Source: Gracilariopsis chorda (taxonomy: Eukaryota > Rhodophyta > Florideophyceae > Gracilariales > Gracilariaceae). Taken from it: a DNA stretch of 64,000 nt. The notes under the pieces were generated by a model. It had not been told where the DNA came from. It saw only the letters and a program-made list of their open reading frames with translations, and did not search any database. The stretch covers positions 241,753 to 305,752 of the forward strand of contig NBIV01000063.1 of the NCBI GenBank assembly GCA_003194525.1. The letters run 5' to 3'. Positions 20,795 to 33,619 of this stretch are shown one piece after another (within the stretch, counting starts at the first letter, position 1; each line of letters starts with the position of its first letter). Position numbers and translations under genes: made by a program.

Positions 20795-21475
20795 CGCAGA
20801 GTTTGGTTACAACTCCGCTGTCTCCAAAGATATTGGATTGTCTCCGTTTAAATTTGATCTCGGTTGGAAACCGAAGGCCCCCTTGGATGCTTGTTTCCAA
20901 TCTACAACCACGCTTAAAGCCCTATCCGATTTTCGGGACGGTGTAAAGGCTTTGGCATATGATGCACTGTACGCACATCAGCTCGCAAAGGCTCGTCAGA
21001 CCGCAGAGGCCAGTGTTCGTTTTGAAACGCCTACATATCAAGTCGTGGATGAATTCTGGGTGTCCCAAAAAATTGTTTCGAGATTGGTAATGTAAGGCGC
21101 AAGAGTCTTCGAAGCTGTCTGCACGTGGATTTGGGACGTTTCGGATCTTGGATTTGGGAGGAAAGAATGCAGTACGGTTGGAGGTTTTGTCTAACATACT
21201 AACAAATCTAGTGGTTCATGTTTCTCATACGAAACCAAATCGTGGGCAGCCTACGGATATTGCACAGCCTAACCGATCTACTCCTTCGCCACTTTCCAGG
21301 TCATCTGCAAGAGAACTCTACAAGGTGGATCGCATTCTGGCGCATCGAAAGAGAGGAAGAGGATACCAGTGGCTCACACTACTGCAAAATTGTAACACGC
21401 ACGATGCGCAATGCCAGCCCACAAGAGACTTTGTTGATGAAGATGGTACGCTCACGAAAAAATTTCGTGATTAAA
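20795..21475 (+). pseudogene. Ty3/gypsy integrase C-terminus and chromodomain relic
   Basis: About 20800-21090 reads as the C-terminal part of a gypsy integrase (YNSAV...GLSPF..DLGWKP, then a Lys/Arg/Gln helix and VVDEFW). After an indel, 21310-21475 in another frame reads as a chromodomain: YKVDRILAHRKRGRGYQW, then THDAQ and a DFVDEDGTL tail. In-frame stops and a frame change separate the two. No LTRs or upstream pol are present; the Helitron lies immediately to the left. It is a truncated chromovirus. Confidence 0.75.
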
Positions 21476-22473
21476 TCGTGAACAATAATATTTTTACACA
21501 TTTTGCATTGACTTGGTCGTCAATAGACAGAGAGGACAATGGTTCAACAATGATTCATTGCAAGAAGCACAATCGAACGCGCTTGAATTTTTAGTTGGGC
21601 GTAGAAGCATGCAAAACTATGTAATTGGTCTTATCACAAGAGTAATTTCGTCGGGAAGGGTGTTATTTAAGCGAAATAGGGAGAGAACAACAGAGAGGAA
21701 GAATACCATCGACCAGTCAGAGATTAAAGCTTCTGTATCCCTTCGAACAGTTTCACATACCTTTTTGGATATTGTTTAGGTAGTAATTTAAATGCCTTAA
21801 GCATAGGATTATACCCAGGAGGCCAAGAAATCTCTCGAAGAAGAGCAGCAAAGGATAGCTTCTTAAATACGAGAACTGTGTCCGTGAAATGGAGTAACAC
21901 CCGTTCAGTGCTACGTCTAGATGATGACTCAAGAAAAAGCATGGTCAGTTTGTTTAAGTAAAGAGCTCCCTGTTGCATTGAAGCCCTTTTTGGCTACATT
22001 CATGGACAGTGTGTCGATCAAGGGTCTAGTAAGAATATTTAGTACCAGTCTACTCTAATCTTTACTATCTTATATATGTTAGCCTCTAACGTCGATTCAA
22101 GGTTCTTAAACCACTCCGTCACGAAACACTCCGAACGCTGTATGGCGAAAGCTGTGGTGAACGAACAAACTGCAATGCAAACGAGAGCTCTGTATGACAC
22201 GGACAGCAGGTATAGGGCGTAAGACCTAGAAATTTTCAAAAAACGCTGGAACTGTAAACTCTTAACAGTACTTTCGACAAGTAGTGGTGAGAATTTGTGG
22301 ATATCGTTGAGAAATATCCGATGATGTAACCATGGAGAGCGTGTGATAACTTGCATGAAAAGGTGACTGCTCTGCAAGAGATTGAATTTTTGAAGTTAGT
22401 TTTGACAAATATAGGAATCAGTAGAAGTGCATTAAGAAGACGCAAGAGGAGAAAGACTATCGCATGCCAATGA
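21476..22473. other. No gene; fragments of a diverged direct repeat
   Basis: Scattered short frames only. The pieces at 21909-21937 and 22001-22075 resemble 40904-40932 and 41155-41228 in the same orientation, bracketing the nested gypsy element from outside. Confidence 0.45.
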
Positions 22474-23091
22474 TGCGGTATAGTGGCCGAAGGGAGTCGT
22501 AAGTGGATGCACGACACCGATCCGGCAATAATGTCGCAAACGTGGCACACGCAACGTGTGGGAATATTGCTCAGGAGAAGGGTGTGCTGGTATTGGATGA
22601 ATGTATCATAGTTTCGTAGAGTGGGACCTAATATTTTATTATTAATTTTCAGAGTAGATACGTAGTGCATGGCCCACCAGAGGGCGACCTGGAAATGGTG
22701 GGCTTGGTGAAGTGTTTCTGTGGCGCACCCCGTGATTGTACCTAGCCCGCGCGAACAGAGCCTTTAGCATCAGTAAAGCCAGATGTCATCCCACCAAGCG
22801 GTCTAGTATGTTGTTATATTTGGCGATACAGACTGCACAATAGCCTGTTCTACAAACCCGAACGGTGAATCCAAAGCAGGACACGACGGCCAACGCTCTA
22901 CGCGTGTTCCCTGAACACGATTGACGCAGTTGCTCGTCCGGTTCCGTAGCCCTCGACCGGTGTCTCCTGAAATCGACCGTTTCGATCATCCAGCTTATCT
23001 TCCGCCCGGGATTTCGAGAAGACTCGTGTACTGACCTTTGAGGTACGTCCGACCACTCATCACTTTAAGCAGAGCATTGGGTCTCCCTACA
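22474..23091 (+). repeat. 5' LTR of G1
   Basis: Begins TGCGGTATAG and ends CCCTACA, about 618 bp. It aligns with 37820-37977 joined to 40220-40655. Well-conserved islands include GTGCATGGC.CACC, GTGGCGCACCCCGTGATTGT and CAGACATCATCCCACC-like segments. The base pair A22631/T22632 corresponds to the Helitron insertion point in the 3' LTR. TGGTCTCTAGAG directly downstream (23093) is a possible primer-binding site. Confidence 0.65.
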
Positions 23092-23780
23092 TTGGTCTCT
23101 AGAGCTTGAAGATCAACCACGTACCCATAGTAGAGTCGAAAGGTCCGGAACCACCGATTCAGGAAGCTTTGCAGAGCAGAAAAACAGCCCAGCTCGTTAT
23201 GAAGTCTCAGACTGCTTTGGGGACGGTCGTTGACGTTGCGTAAGCCTCCAACCATGAGACTAAGAGTGCCCCGGCACTTCAATCGTCCGTTTGGCACAAT
23301 CTCGGGTCGTAGCTTCGCGCAGGAATTGAAGCAAATCCCTCCTTTAAAGCACCTGAGCAGCCGCCATCACAGTTGCCGAGAGCAATTACTGGCGCAGCAG
23401 CGTTCTCAGAAGACCATATCGATCGGAAATATAGACTGAGATGGCTTTTAGGATTGAATCCAGGCCCACGTGTCCGTAATAGTTCGCATGAAACTCAAAA
23501 TAAGGGTCCCCGTAGCCGTCAAAGAATATCTGGCCGATCTTATGCGCCAGATATAGGAGATGCATGCCATTGAGACATTCCGTACGGTCATCGAGAAAAT
23601 AATTGCACGCCTTCAGCCAAACGTGGACCGCACGGACGTCTAACCAAGTTGGACACATCAGCCTCCATCTGGGGGATAAAACGTCGCCCAGATACTTTCA
23701 TAGTTTCATACCGACCATACAGACACGGCATCGGCCTCCGAGTCCGGTGAAGGTATTCTAGAAGGAAGTGAAAGAAGGAA
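23092..23780. other. G1 leader, no intact gene
   Basis: Between the 5' LTR and the first gag-like frame. Several short frames on both strands; none recognised. Confidence 0.4.
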
Positions 23781-23787
23781 TTCCAGA

Positions 23788-25250
23788 ATGGTCTATCTAT
23801 CGGCATACTCGAATCAGCTAGATCCAAACGAAGAGCCTAACGATATTAATTCCAATGTTGATAGCTCGGACCGTGACAGATGCGGCCGTCGAGGCAAAAC
23901 ATTCGGTTCGGATCACAAAAACCGTGGCAAGAAGAAGACGTCCCGCCGCAACTGCATACGAAACTGTTTGGACTCAGACACAAACCAAACCAAACCATCA
24001 GAATCCGAAGAAGACTTCTCGGATTCGGACGAAAAAGTGAGCAATGGTTTGCGCGACTCACATCACCGTTCGGGCAAATGGTTGCTGAAGCGGCTGAAGC
24101 CCTTCGACAAAGTTTCCAAGAAAGATTTTTACTACAGGTCATATGGCCTTCTCAAGACGTCCGCACAGTATGATGCCCGAGTGGTCGAAAAGATTGGCAG
24201 CTACCACAAGAAGCTGGATGTGCAGCTCAAGCGGCAACCGTTCTCTGGTTCTGATTCTATTGTCGTTCTTGGATTTTCGCTTTGTTTTAAAATCAAATTG
24301 ATGACAAAGGGATGAAAGAGGAAGGCGCCCTTTGGTGCATACAGCTTTATCTGACCAGACCAGCATATACAGTGGTTTAGTCCCGTATAACGGGAGCAAT
24401 CAACGCGGTCAATGTTCTAAGTGGGAAATATTGCGCACGTACCCAGAATTGGTCAACTTTCTGTTGACCGCCTATGGGACCGACTAGAATATCGCAGACG
24501 CGTACGCCCAAGTGACGAGCTATCGAAGTGACGAGCTATCGGGAATTTTCGGGCATGTTAGAATCGTAATTCACCCAAGCACTCTTGGATAAAGCTCTCT
24601 GTTGCCGGAACGTGTTCTCAGATCTATGTTTAAAGTCCATGTTTGTGGAGAACTTGCTGCTGGCCATACGGTCGAAGATCAGAAATCATCTGACAACTCA
24701 CCCGCATATCGCGCTGAATTCGTTAGCACGATACGAAGAATGGTATGGCAACACGCACCGTGTCACCAGATGGCAGTCCGTTGGCACAGACTCTCTGCCA
24801 GCTCAGCGCCGTGGCTCAAGCTCGCGAGTGATGAGCCTAGAGACCGACAACGACGAAAATGATTTAGAGGTAGCGGATGGCCAATAGTTTGTGGTCGGGA
24901 GTGGTAGCAGCCTACCGTCCCCGCCACCCACAGCAACCTCTACTACGCCTTATTACTCCCAGGTCGTTCAGTTTGCCGCAACAGCAAGAGGTGCGGTACC
25001 CATATCCGCACGGTTATTCCACAGAACGTGTCAGATTTGCTTTTTCCGAGAACCAGGTCATTGTAAAATATTAGTTCCGCAGGTACGTGCTGCCCTCTTG
25101 GCTGCAAAGGAAGCTAGTTATACTCTAGACCTAGAGGAGGGGTATTACAACTTCCCAAGAAGCCCGTCCGGTAATGCTAGGAACGCTGGTGTTGCAAGGG
25201 CTAATGTGGGTATGCGTCAAGGTCAACCTCAGATCCCAACGCAACCTTAA
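23788..25250 (+). pseudogene. G1 gag, broken
   Basis: A 175-codon frame (23788-24315) with a Ser/Asp-rich N-terminus and a Lys-rich helical part is followed, in other frames, by capsid-like sequence (about 24600-24880). At 24891-25250 there is a Pro/Ser-rich tail containing CQICFFREPGHC, a degenerate CCHC zinc knuckle. Order and position between LTR and protease support gag. At least two frameshifts and several stops separate the pieces. Confidence 0.5.
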
Positions 25251-25499
25251 ACTTCACCGAGAATACAAGCTATGCCAGTCAGACTGGTGGTGGCTGACAC
25301 GCCACCCGCATCAGACAACTACCCGGAGGGTGCGTAGAAGCGAGCCACCCCCCGAGGTCAGAAAGTCTCAATAAGGAGACCAGGCGACCTCTTAATAAAT
25401 CTAATTTGGGACCTCCCGCTCCAAGAAAAGACGATCACATGGACGCATATCAAGAGCCCGCGACCGAGACAATAATGCTGTTTAGCTGAGCACATTAAA

Positions 25500-28400
25500 A
25501 AGTCCGCTTTTCTGTCGGCGTCGACTCTCAAGTACAAACCCCTGTCACTGGCATCTTAGACACCGGCGCATGACGAAACCGTATCCATGCGAACGATCTT
25601 CTGCCCGGATAGCATTCCAAGCTGCCAACTAAGCCGCACCCGAATAAAACGGATCAGAGTCGTAACAGTATGAGGATTTTGGGAGTCATCCGCATTTTTA
25701 TCCGAATCGGTAGTTTAGGAGTGTGGGACAATTTCCTGGTCTCCCATTCTTATTCGGAAAAGTATTCATCGACAAGCACATGGCGGCCATATATCTACAG
25801 CGGAAACAAGTTGCTTTACACCATTCTCGACCAGTTCCTCTACTTTCAGCAACCGCACTGTTTCAAATCAATAAAGTTCATGAGTCTTTCCCGACAATGT
25901 ACAACTCGATGTCTAATAAGTCTTGAGTAGCCCGAGTGGTTACTGTCCCACATAGGATCCAAGCAGAGGTTCACGTAGCCACCAATATTGGAGGACTTTC
26001 ATGTTTCCAAGTTAGTCCGAAAACGGTCCGGAAACGCCTGATGATCATGGCCAACGGCGTTAAAGAACTTATTTCAAAGCGTTCATTTCGAGTACTCGTC
26101 TTCACATCCACACATGGACCCATCCATCTGGCAAAAATCACCATTCTCGGCCTCTCTATGTCCATCGGCTGACTTAATTTCTTGTTCTACATTCATCGAG
26201 GACGACGAAAGTAAAGCGGGAGGCGCTAAGCTTCAATCCAAGCAAAATAAAAAGTCTAAAACGGTCCGAGCTCGTGATTGGACAAGAAATGATGTCCGTA
26301 TGGGAGAAGAATACGAGACCAAACCGGAAAAAACTATCGACTTCCTTGAGCCGTTTGCGGAAAAAGGGGATGGACACTTGTGGTGCACCTCAATCCCCAA
26401 ACACCGCATACACCTCGAAAGAGGTTCAATGTCCATCTTAGAGATGCCTTAACGTGGGAGAAATAAACAGCGAGAACTAGTGTATATATGAAATTGTCCT
26501 CCTATGAGGTCAGTCTTAAGATTTTCTATAAAACAAAAATTAATACTTTTTATAGAACGTTTCATACCATATTAATCGGATAACTAAAAGGCGGTTAAGC
26601 CATTCAACATTCTTTCGATTTGAAAAAGAGATTTTTGCGATATCTATAAACACAAATATCGTTAAAAGCTCAAAAGGTAAGAAAAAGACTATTTTCTGAC
26701 TTTGCACTAAACATCTATCTACAGAAATGTATATCAAGTACCTGGACTAACGAAAGTTAGTAAAAGTGCTAGGAAGCCGTTGACGAATCAGTATCATAGT
26801 TATTTTTGCCCGTATCATAAGTTGTTTTTGCTATAAAAGCTGTCAAGGATGCTTCTATTTTTATCAAAATTTAAACATACCCAATTTTGGTTTCTAATCG
26901 GCGTTAAACGGGTCTGCACTTCACAAAACTTTCAGATAACAGAACTTGTGGAGTCAAACTTCATATATTACAAACCATGTACGATTGATTTTGAGCAACA
27001 TTGAAATTTCTTTGTAGATTGCGCATGGTAAAATAGGGGTTTTTTGAACTCAAGCACCATCGGGAAGTAATTTGATCTAATTTTTGGACGATCTTCTGGC
27101 CCTAGATGGGGTTAGAAAGCCGGTCGATTAGACATCACAAAGGAAAGAGGTAACGAAGCAACTTACTGCGGGTGTAAGAGAGCCGTCGTTCCCAGAATGT
27201 GCAAGTCTGGTCATATTTGCGCCAGAAAAAGATGACAATTTACGCTTATATGTCAATTATTGACGTCTTAATGCGATGAAATTGCAGGATGATTACTCCG
27301 TACTGGGAATGGATGAGTGCATCGACTCCCCGGGAGATGCAATGGCATTCACCACTTTGAATGCCAGTAGTGGCTACTGGCAATGCGAATTTTGATGAGT
27401 CCGTCCGAAATAAAACAACTTTTACCTCCCACATGGGGCTATTCCGTTAGATTAAAATGTCTGTCTATGACCAGAGTGCACCCGCTACCTTTCAGAGGGC
27501 GCTTCACATCATTCTATCACGGGTTAAATAGCCATTCGCCTTCATTTATTCAAACGATGTCATTATATATTCACGATCGGTTCAAGAGCACTTCTGGCAC
27601 CTGCAGACCGTATTGGAAATGTTCCGCTCGTCCTGAATTTCAATAAGGTTGGAAGCGCGCTATTTCCTACACTAGGCGGTTTTTTACCTACGTCACATTA
27701 TGCGCCCGGCCAAATTGCAAGTATCCAGCAAAGCTTGCGATATTTTCCGACAAGGAAAACCACCTACAAACCAGAGGGAGCTCCAGTAGGTCCTTGGCGT
27801 CGATAACGTATTCCAGCGGATTGTAGATGGATTTGCGCCCATTGCTAGCCCGCTCAGTCAAAAACTGGAAAGGGACCAGCCGTTTGGGTTCGAAACTCTG
27901 ACTGATACAGAATACGAGGCCTTTGACGAGTTTTTCAACGGCTCGTATGCCCTTCCATACTAGCATTGCTCCGAAACGGTCGTCGGTACATCCTGGACAC
28001 GTACGTTTGTAGTACCCACGTCGGATGCTGTTTCCTCCAGGAGTAGCCTGAGGTCGACCTTCGCCCGATGGTTTATTGGAGCCGCTTACTAACAAAGCCC
28101 GAGAGAGCATACTCTACCACCAAACGGGAATTTTTGGCCGTCTAGAGAGCCATTCGCCACCTCACCGTACTTAGAAGGTACATGGTTCACATTTCGTACG
28201 AACCGTTATGCATTACAATGGACTCTGGACTTGGTAGATGCCTCCGGACAGTTAGCAAGATGGAGAATCCGTCTCTTGAAGTACGTATTTGAAATACTCC
28301 ACCGACCGGGACTGAAACACCAAACGACCGATGCGCTTTTCAGATTCCGTACGAATAGAGAAGATACAGACCCACTGGAGGACGAAATACAGTGCACGTT

Positions 28401-28940
28401 GACGAACACTACGACCAAGACGAACAGCGGATATATTGTGAATACGGCATGTTGGGGCGGTGAGCAGGAGACCGTAATAGTGGACTGGCCACATGACAAC
28501 ACGAACAGGATAGGTTTTTCAGCATAAGTGGAGGTCAGTGGCGAGATGGGGGAAGACGCCCCAACTACGCTAGAAAAGTTTCTTCGGGAACTGGAGGATG
28601 ATCCTCTATGCAATTCCCCACGAACAAAAGTCGGAGACGGAAGGTGCTCAATTGACATGAACCAGAACGTGTTACTGATACCGAAAGCTCCGCTAAACAT
28701 AGCCCCCCAGTGGTATGTACCGGAAACCCTGCAGTCCAGGCTATTGTACCTATTCCACTACCCACAGTTTGCTGGAAGGGCAACGAAGATGTACTAAATG
28801 CTATGACAGGATTAATCCTGGCCAAGAATGGCCAATGAAGTGTTTCAGGCCGTACGGGATTGTCGTACTTGCATCTTCCCCAGAATTAGCCGCGAGCGCC
28901 ATCATAAACGTTTGAAGCTCTTTCCCGCAGCAAGTCCACT
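25500..28940 (+). pseudogene. G1 pol: protease, reverse transcriptase, RNase H (broken)
   Basis: Aspartic protease active site GILDTGA at about 25550-25570, followed immediately by a TGA (25571-25573). Reverse transcriptase remains at about 27030-27640: the fifth conserved block reads YSNDVIIYS (27547-27573), so the first catalytic Asp of the usual Y-x-D-D is Asn. The end of RNase H is seen at 28230-28380 (GQLARWRIRLL...LKHQTTDAL). Integrase zinc-finger Cys (CRTC) lies near 28860. Frames change repeatedly and an AT-rich stretch (26460-27000) separates protease from RT. It is non-functional. Confidence 0.7.
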
Positions 28941-29799
28941 GGAATTCGTCGCAATGGACTCACGAAGTCTGTTAAATACCACCATTATATCCTGGTAATT
29001 ACTGATCGGTGTACCAAATTCTGCCTAGAGGTCTCCCTAAAGTCTACTACGGCCGCAGCCGTGGCCCAGGCTTTCCTAGAAAACTGCATATACCCGTACG
29101 GAATACCACTGTACTTGCGGACTGATAACAGAAGTCCATTTCTCTCAAAGTATTTAGAAGCGGTTTGCCGCATGCTGGGATTAAAGAACTTGACCGCTAA
29201 GGCTCGCCACGCACAAACAAATGGGCAAGGCGAAAGGTTTAATAAGACACTCGTTGGACGTTTTCGCCATTACCTTGCCGAGCATCAGACCGAAGGCACG
29301 AATACTTGCAACCATTAACCTATGCATATAATATGAAAGTACATAGAACAACAGGCACAACGCCTTTCGATCTGGTACTCTCTCGGCACCCCGTGTCTCT
29401 AAGTCGGGAAATCCCTGAAGGCCATCCCCGAGCACGAACTGGAAAACGCCTCCACGGCGCAGGTAGAAAGGTACATCATAGAACGACCTCTAAATGCCCT
29501 ATCATCCACTCCGACGAGAACTAGACAAGCCCAACGCCATTATAAGAGGAACCTCGATAAAGGGAGTTTTCCGAAGTTCAACCCTGCTGAAGAAGTCTAC
29601 CTGACCGCAATAGATGTTCACAGCTCTGGAAGAGCAAGTCGACGAGTACACTAGTAAGTATCAGACACTACTTCCGAAAAGCAATGGAATATTCCTGGTT
29701 GTGCCCATTACAGATGATACGATCCTCATAAATGAAAACGGCATCCAGAGACGAGTAAGCATTTACCGAGTAACACGGGCACCACGCCAAGCCATCTGC
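28941..29799 (+). pseudogene. G1 integrase core (broken)
   Basis: Retroviral-type integrase fold with the DDE triad recognisable: Asp in VITDRCTKF (about 28997), Asp in RTDNRSPF (about 29121) and Glu in GQGERFNKT (about 29230). The best piece is open at 29061-29318. A frameshift near 29310 leads to the C-terminal THRTTGTTPFDLVL block (29330-29380). The gene then runs into the chromovirus insertion, and its last part resumes at 35189. Confidence 0.75.
29527..29799 (+). repeat. 273-bp direct repeat, left copy
   Basis: From AAGCCCAACGCC to GCCATCTGC. As far as I can read it, identical to 35189-35461. It abuts the left LTR of the chromovirus and belongs to the C-terminal region of the G1 integrase. 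Confidence 0.92.
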
Positions 29800-30102
29800 T
29801 GTAATAAAGTGATGGTGAATCAGGTCTGGCCTTCTCCCAATGAAGGGGAAGGTCAGCTGACGCTCATTTTATACAGGTCTTGTAGCAGTCTGGAGACTTC
29901 TATGACTACGATACAAACTAGATACTGTCCGTGACCATGACAGCTACAAGCTAGCTACTGTCTGTGAACATGACAGCTACAAGCTAGCTACTGTCTGTGA
30001 ACATGACAGCTACAAGCTAGCTACTGTCTGTGAACATGACAGCTACAAGCCGATCACGGTGTTCAGGCGTGACTTGGCTTGTAGGCTGTCTTCTGTGTTA
30101 CA
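29800..30102 (-). repeat. 3' LTR of G2
   Basis: Contains four occurrences of CATGACAGCTACAAGC in a 33-bp tandem arrangement (three full units plus a partial one). TATAAAAT (minus, 29866-29873) lies near the end of the LTR, giving a long U3 and short R-U5. The tract AAAAACGGGGTGAG (minus) at 30103-30116 is the polypurine tract directly upstream. Confidence 0.9.
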
Positions 30103-30184
30103 CTCACCCCGTTTTTGGCTGAAGCTGTCCCAGCGAAGTCTTAGAGTTTTGAAAAGATGCCAACAGTTCCTTTCAATTCGAAAG

Positions 30185-33100
30185 CTAAGTTCGAGGAAGC
30201 CAAACCGCGTCTTCACGAGCTTCTCCAACAAAGTGGACCAGGTAAAAAACTTTGCGATTAAACTTTTTCTTATCCAATATGGCGCAAGCTTCTTCTTCAA
30301 CCGTTCCATCGTTGCTAATAACTATATCCAGCGGGCCCTGCTGGTTAGTGTGTAATAGCTTCAGTCTCGAAACATGAAAAAAATCATGAGCTCGGCGCAT
30401 GGTGGCAGGTAGTTCAATGCGGTAGGTAACTGGCGACAAGACTTTGCGAATGCGGAATGGGCCAATGAAGCGTGGTTGCCACTTCTTCGGGAGACTTGAG
30501 CGTCGTGTAAGAGAAAGATTGTCTGCACGGAGGAGAACCAAGTTTCCAACTACAAACGAGACGTCTGCACGAGTCCTGTCAGCGTAAAACTCTTGCTTCG
30601 ACACTGCGGTAGCCAAATTATCTCTGGCCATTGCAACAAATGCCTTGCGACGATCAATGTAGTTGGGAGCTTCTTCGGAGAGTTCCGTGCAGCGCTGAAG
30701 AGACCTTGTGACCGACGTATGGGGGACGTACCATAGATTGACTTCGAATGGCGCTCGTAGTGTGCTGCCATGGCGGGAAGCGTTGTATTCGAATTCGAGA
30801 GTCGGCAAAAGGCGATTCCAGTCGGACGGCGAAGATTGAATGGAGGTACGGAGCATGGAAGAGAGGGTACGAATCATGTTCTCCGATTGTCCGTCCGTCT
30901 GCGGGTGGTCAGCAGAAGAAATATTGCACCTCACATTGAGAAGTTGCATAAGAGATCGCCAAAATCGAGACCTGACCTTGGGATCGCGATCAGAAACGAG
31001 AGTGTGAGGTACACCGTACTTCGAAAAAAGATGTGCGTCGAACAAAGCCATAGTGTCCATCGCCGTTGCATCCTTCGTGGTTGGAACGAAAATAGTATAC
31101 TTAGAAAGCTTCTCGACGAAGACGAGGATGGCATCGTGTCCGGAGTCCGAACGGGGAAGTTCAGTCAGAAAGTCGAATGTGACTATCTCCCAACAACGAT
31201 TCGGGATCGGTACGGGCATCAGTAAGCCCTTCGGGCAGGTCATGGACGACTTGTTAGACTGACAATGGCGACAATTGCGCACAAAGCGAAGTATATCTCC
31301 ATACATCTGCGGCCAGTAGACGCTTCGCACAGCCGAGCAGTAGGTCTTATCAGCACCCAGGTGTCCCACTCCGTGAAAGTAATCCATTAACTCAGATCGC
31401 AAGTTTGGTGTAGGGATGTACAACCTCAAAGAGGAGCTCCCCTTCCAGTACAAGAGATCATCGATCAGCTTGAAGTTGGTTACTGAGCGGAGTAGACGGG
31501 CGAGAGTGGACTGCGAACTGTTTCTGAGATGCGAAAGCAATTCAGTGGCCAAGGTATCCGCGGCGTAGGTCGCACGAATGCGATCGTGCAATCCCGGCAT
31601 GCATGCGGAAAGCGAGTGGAGCTGCGGGGGAGTGTGGTCGGGTCTGCGGCTGAGTGCGTCAGGTACAACGTTCTTCTTTCCGGCAATATGCCTGACGTCA
31701 AAGCTGTATTCTTGGATTTCGTCGAGCCAACGACACTGCCTCCCGGTCAACTTACTCTTTGACTGAAGGAACCTGATTGGGTCGTGATCAGTGAGAAGAG
31801 TAAAATATCTTCCGCGAAGATAGGGGCCCCAAGTTCGTAAAGCAATCATCACAGCCAGCAATTCCTGATCGCCGGTATCCCAGTTCGATTCTGTTGCCGA
31901 CAAGCGGTGCGAAATGAATGCGATTGGGTGTCCGTCTTGAGAAAGCGTTGCTCCAATAGCGTACTTCGATGCATCCGTGGCGAGAACAAAGCGCTTATCC
32001 GGATCGGTGTGAGCCAAAACGGGTGCAGTGGTCAACGCAGTTTTGATCTCGGCGAAAGCTCGGTCTTGCTCGGTAGACCACTCGAACGCGTGTTTGCGGA
32101 TGACATCGGTGATAGGCTGTAGTTTAGAAGCATAGCCTTTGACGAAACGACGATAGAAGTTAGCGAGGCCAACAAACTGCTGAACATGGCGGAGTGTGGT
32201 AGGTGTAGGCCATTCTCGGATAGATGTAATTAGACGTTCCTGAGTAGAAACACCCTTGTCCGAAACATGAAAGCCCAAGAAATCCACTTCTGTTACACCA
32301 AACGCACACTTGCTGAGCTTAGCGTACAGTTGGTGTTTCTTTAGAGCCGGCAAAAACGTCTCGGAGGTGATCTTTGTGCTCCTCTATTGTTCTGCTGTAC
32401 ACCAAAATATCGTCGAGATACAGGACGAGGCAGCGACCATTGAGGTGTTTCAGAACGGAGGCGATTAGGCGAGAGAAGGTGGCCGGGGCGTTGCAAAGCC
32501 CAAAGCAGAGCACTCGCCATTCAAAAGAGCCGAAGCGAGTGCGAATGGCAGTTTTGTGGCAGTCCTCTTCCTTAATTCGCATCTGATGATAAGCCCCCAC
32601 GAGGTCTATCTGGGTAAATATCTTCGCTCCGGCAACCTGGTATAGTGCTTCGTCAATGAGAGGGAGAGGCGTGGCGTCCGGAATGGTGATTCGGTTGAGA
32701 CCTCTATAGTCACAGACCATGCGTAGCTGTCCCGACTTCTTCTTCACGAAGAAAACTGGTGCACCAAATGGAGAAGAAGATGGGCGGATGAGTCCTTTGC
32801 TGAGGAGCTCTTCCAATGTGTTGCGGAGAAGATTGAGCTCTTCGTTTGAGAGCCGAATAACCGGCCGTACGGGAGGTGGCTGGTCGTGTTTCAGGTTGAT
32901 CTCGAAGTCCTGTTCCCGCTGAGGAGGGAGATCATACGGTAGTTCCTCTTTAAAGACGTCTCGGAACTCGTCGACTATGGAGGCCAATTCAGGGTGGCAG
33001 TCGACGGAAGAAGACGGACATAAGCGCAAAGCATACAGTTCGCATCCCTTCTTCTTTGCCATTCGACAAAGGCGTTGGTAGGACACAGTTGGGATAGTGA

Positions 33101-33618
33101 GCTTCTTCACGCGGGCCTGGGAGGGCGTCAGTTGCCGAGGAAGAACATTGAACCTTGAACCGTTTGCGCACTGTACGGTAAGGTTGTAGGTCTTCCAGTC
33201 GACGTGCGGGCGAGCAGAACGAAGCCATTCTCGACCTACAGTTACCAATGGTAGACCGTTATCCTTGTCATTCATCTCGATAACGTAAACAGAGACTGGA
33301 ATAGACAAGTCGCCGAGGGAGATGTGCGTTTGTGTCTCGAAGAAGTTAGGAACTGTTGAATTGTTGCCAAGTTCAGTAAAGGGGAATGCGGAAGCGCGGA
33401 GAGAAAGCTGGCAGAGACGAGCCGATTTCAGTGACATGAAAGCGTGGGACGCTCCAGGATCGAGGTGGAAGGCAACCTTATGGCCATTTAAGGCACCTTC
33501 GTAGATCATTCCGCCCTTCGGAGCAGTGTCGATGGCTGAGAGCTTCGGTGGAGCCGTCAAACTGCTTGGATTCGCACTTGTGTGCGAACTGCTTGGATTC
33601 GCACTTGTGTGGGAAGTT
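30185..33618 (-). pseudogene. G2 Pol: protease, RT, RNase H, integrase, chromodomain
   Basis: About 1140 codons in the -1 frame relative to gag. Protease: HLDPGASH (about 33450), where the usual D-S/T-G-A has Pro in the second position. RT: full set of blocks ending in YLDDILVYS (about 32395-32420). RNase H: ATDASKYAIGA, then the DQELLAV and LTDHDP motifs. Integrase: HHCC finger (H...H...CRHC), D in TFDFLTEL, D in VSDRDPK and E in GQSENMIRTL. C-terminal: GPFRI...Y.IELP, then a chromodomain-like segment ending VHFVGEAREDAVWLPRT at the stop. One lesion: a T5 run at 32352-32356 has one T too many and breaks the frame after RT. Otherwise every catalytic residue of RT, RNase H and integrase appears intact. 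Confidence 0.9.
33555..33612 (-). repeat. 27-bp tandem duplication at the gag-pol junction
   Basis: Two adjacent near-identical units starting AACTGCTTGGATTCGC on the plus strand. The length is a multiple of three, so the pol frame stays open through it. Confidence 0.85.
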
Positions 33619-33619
33619 C

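Noticed and set aside
29527-29799. The 273-bp repeat as part of the LTR
   Set aside because: It encodes integrase sequence of G1 in continuous context on the right side, and the TG...CA LTR ends are inside it.
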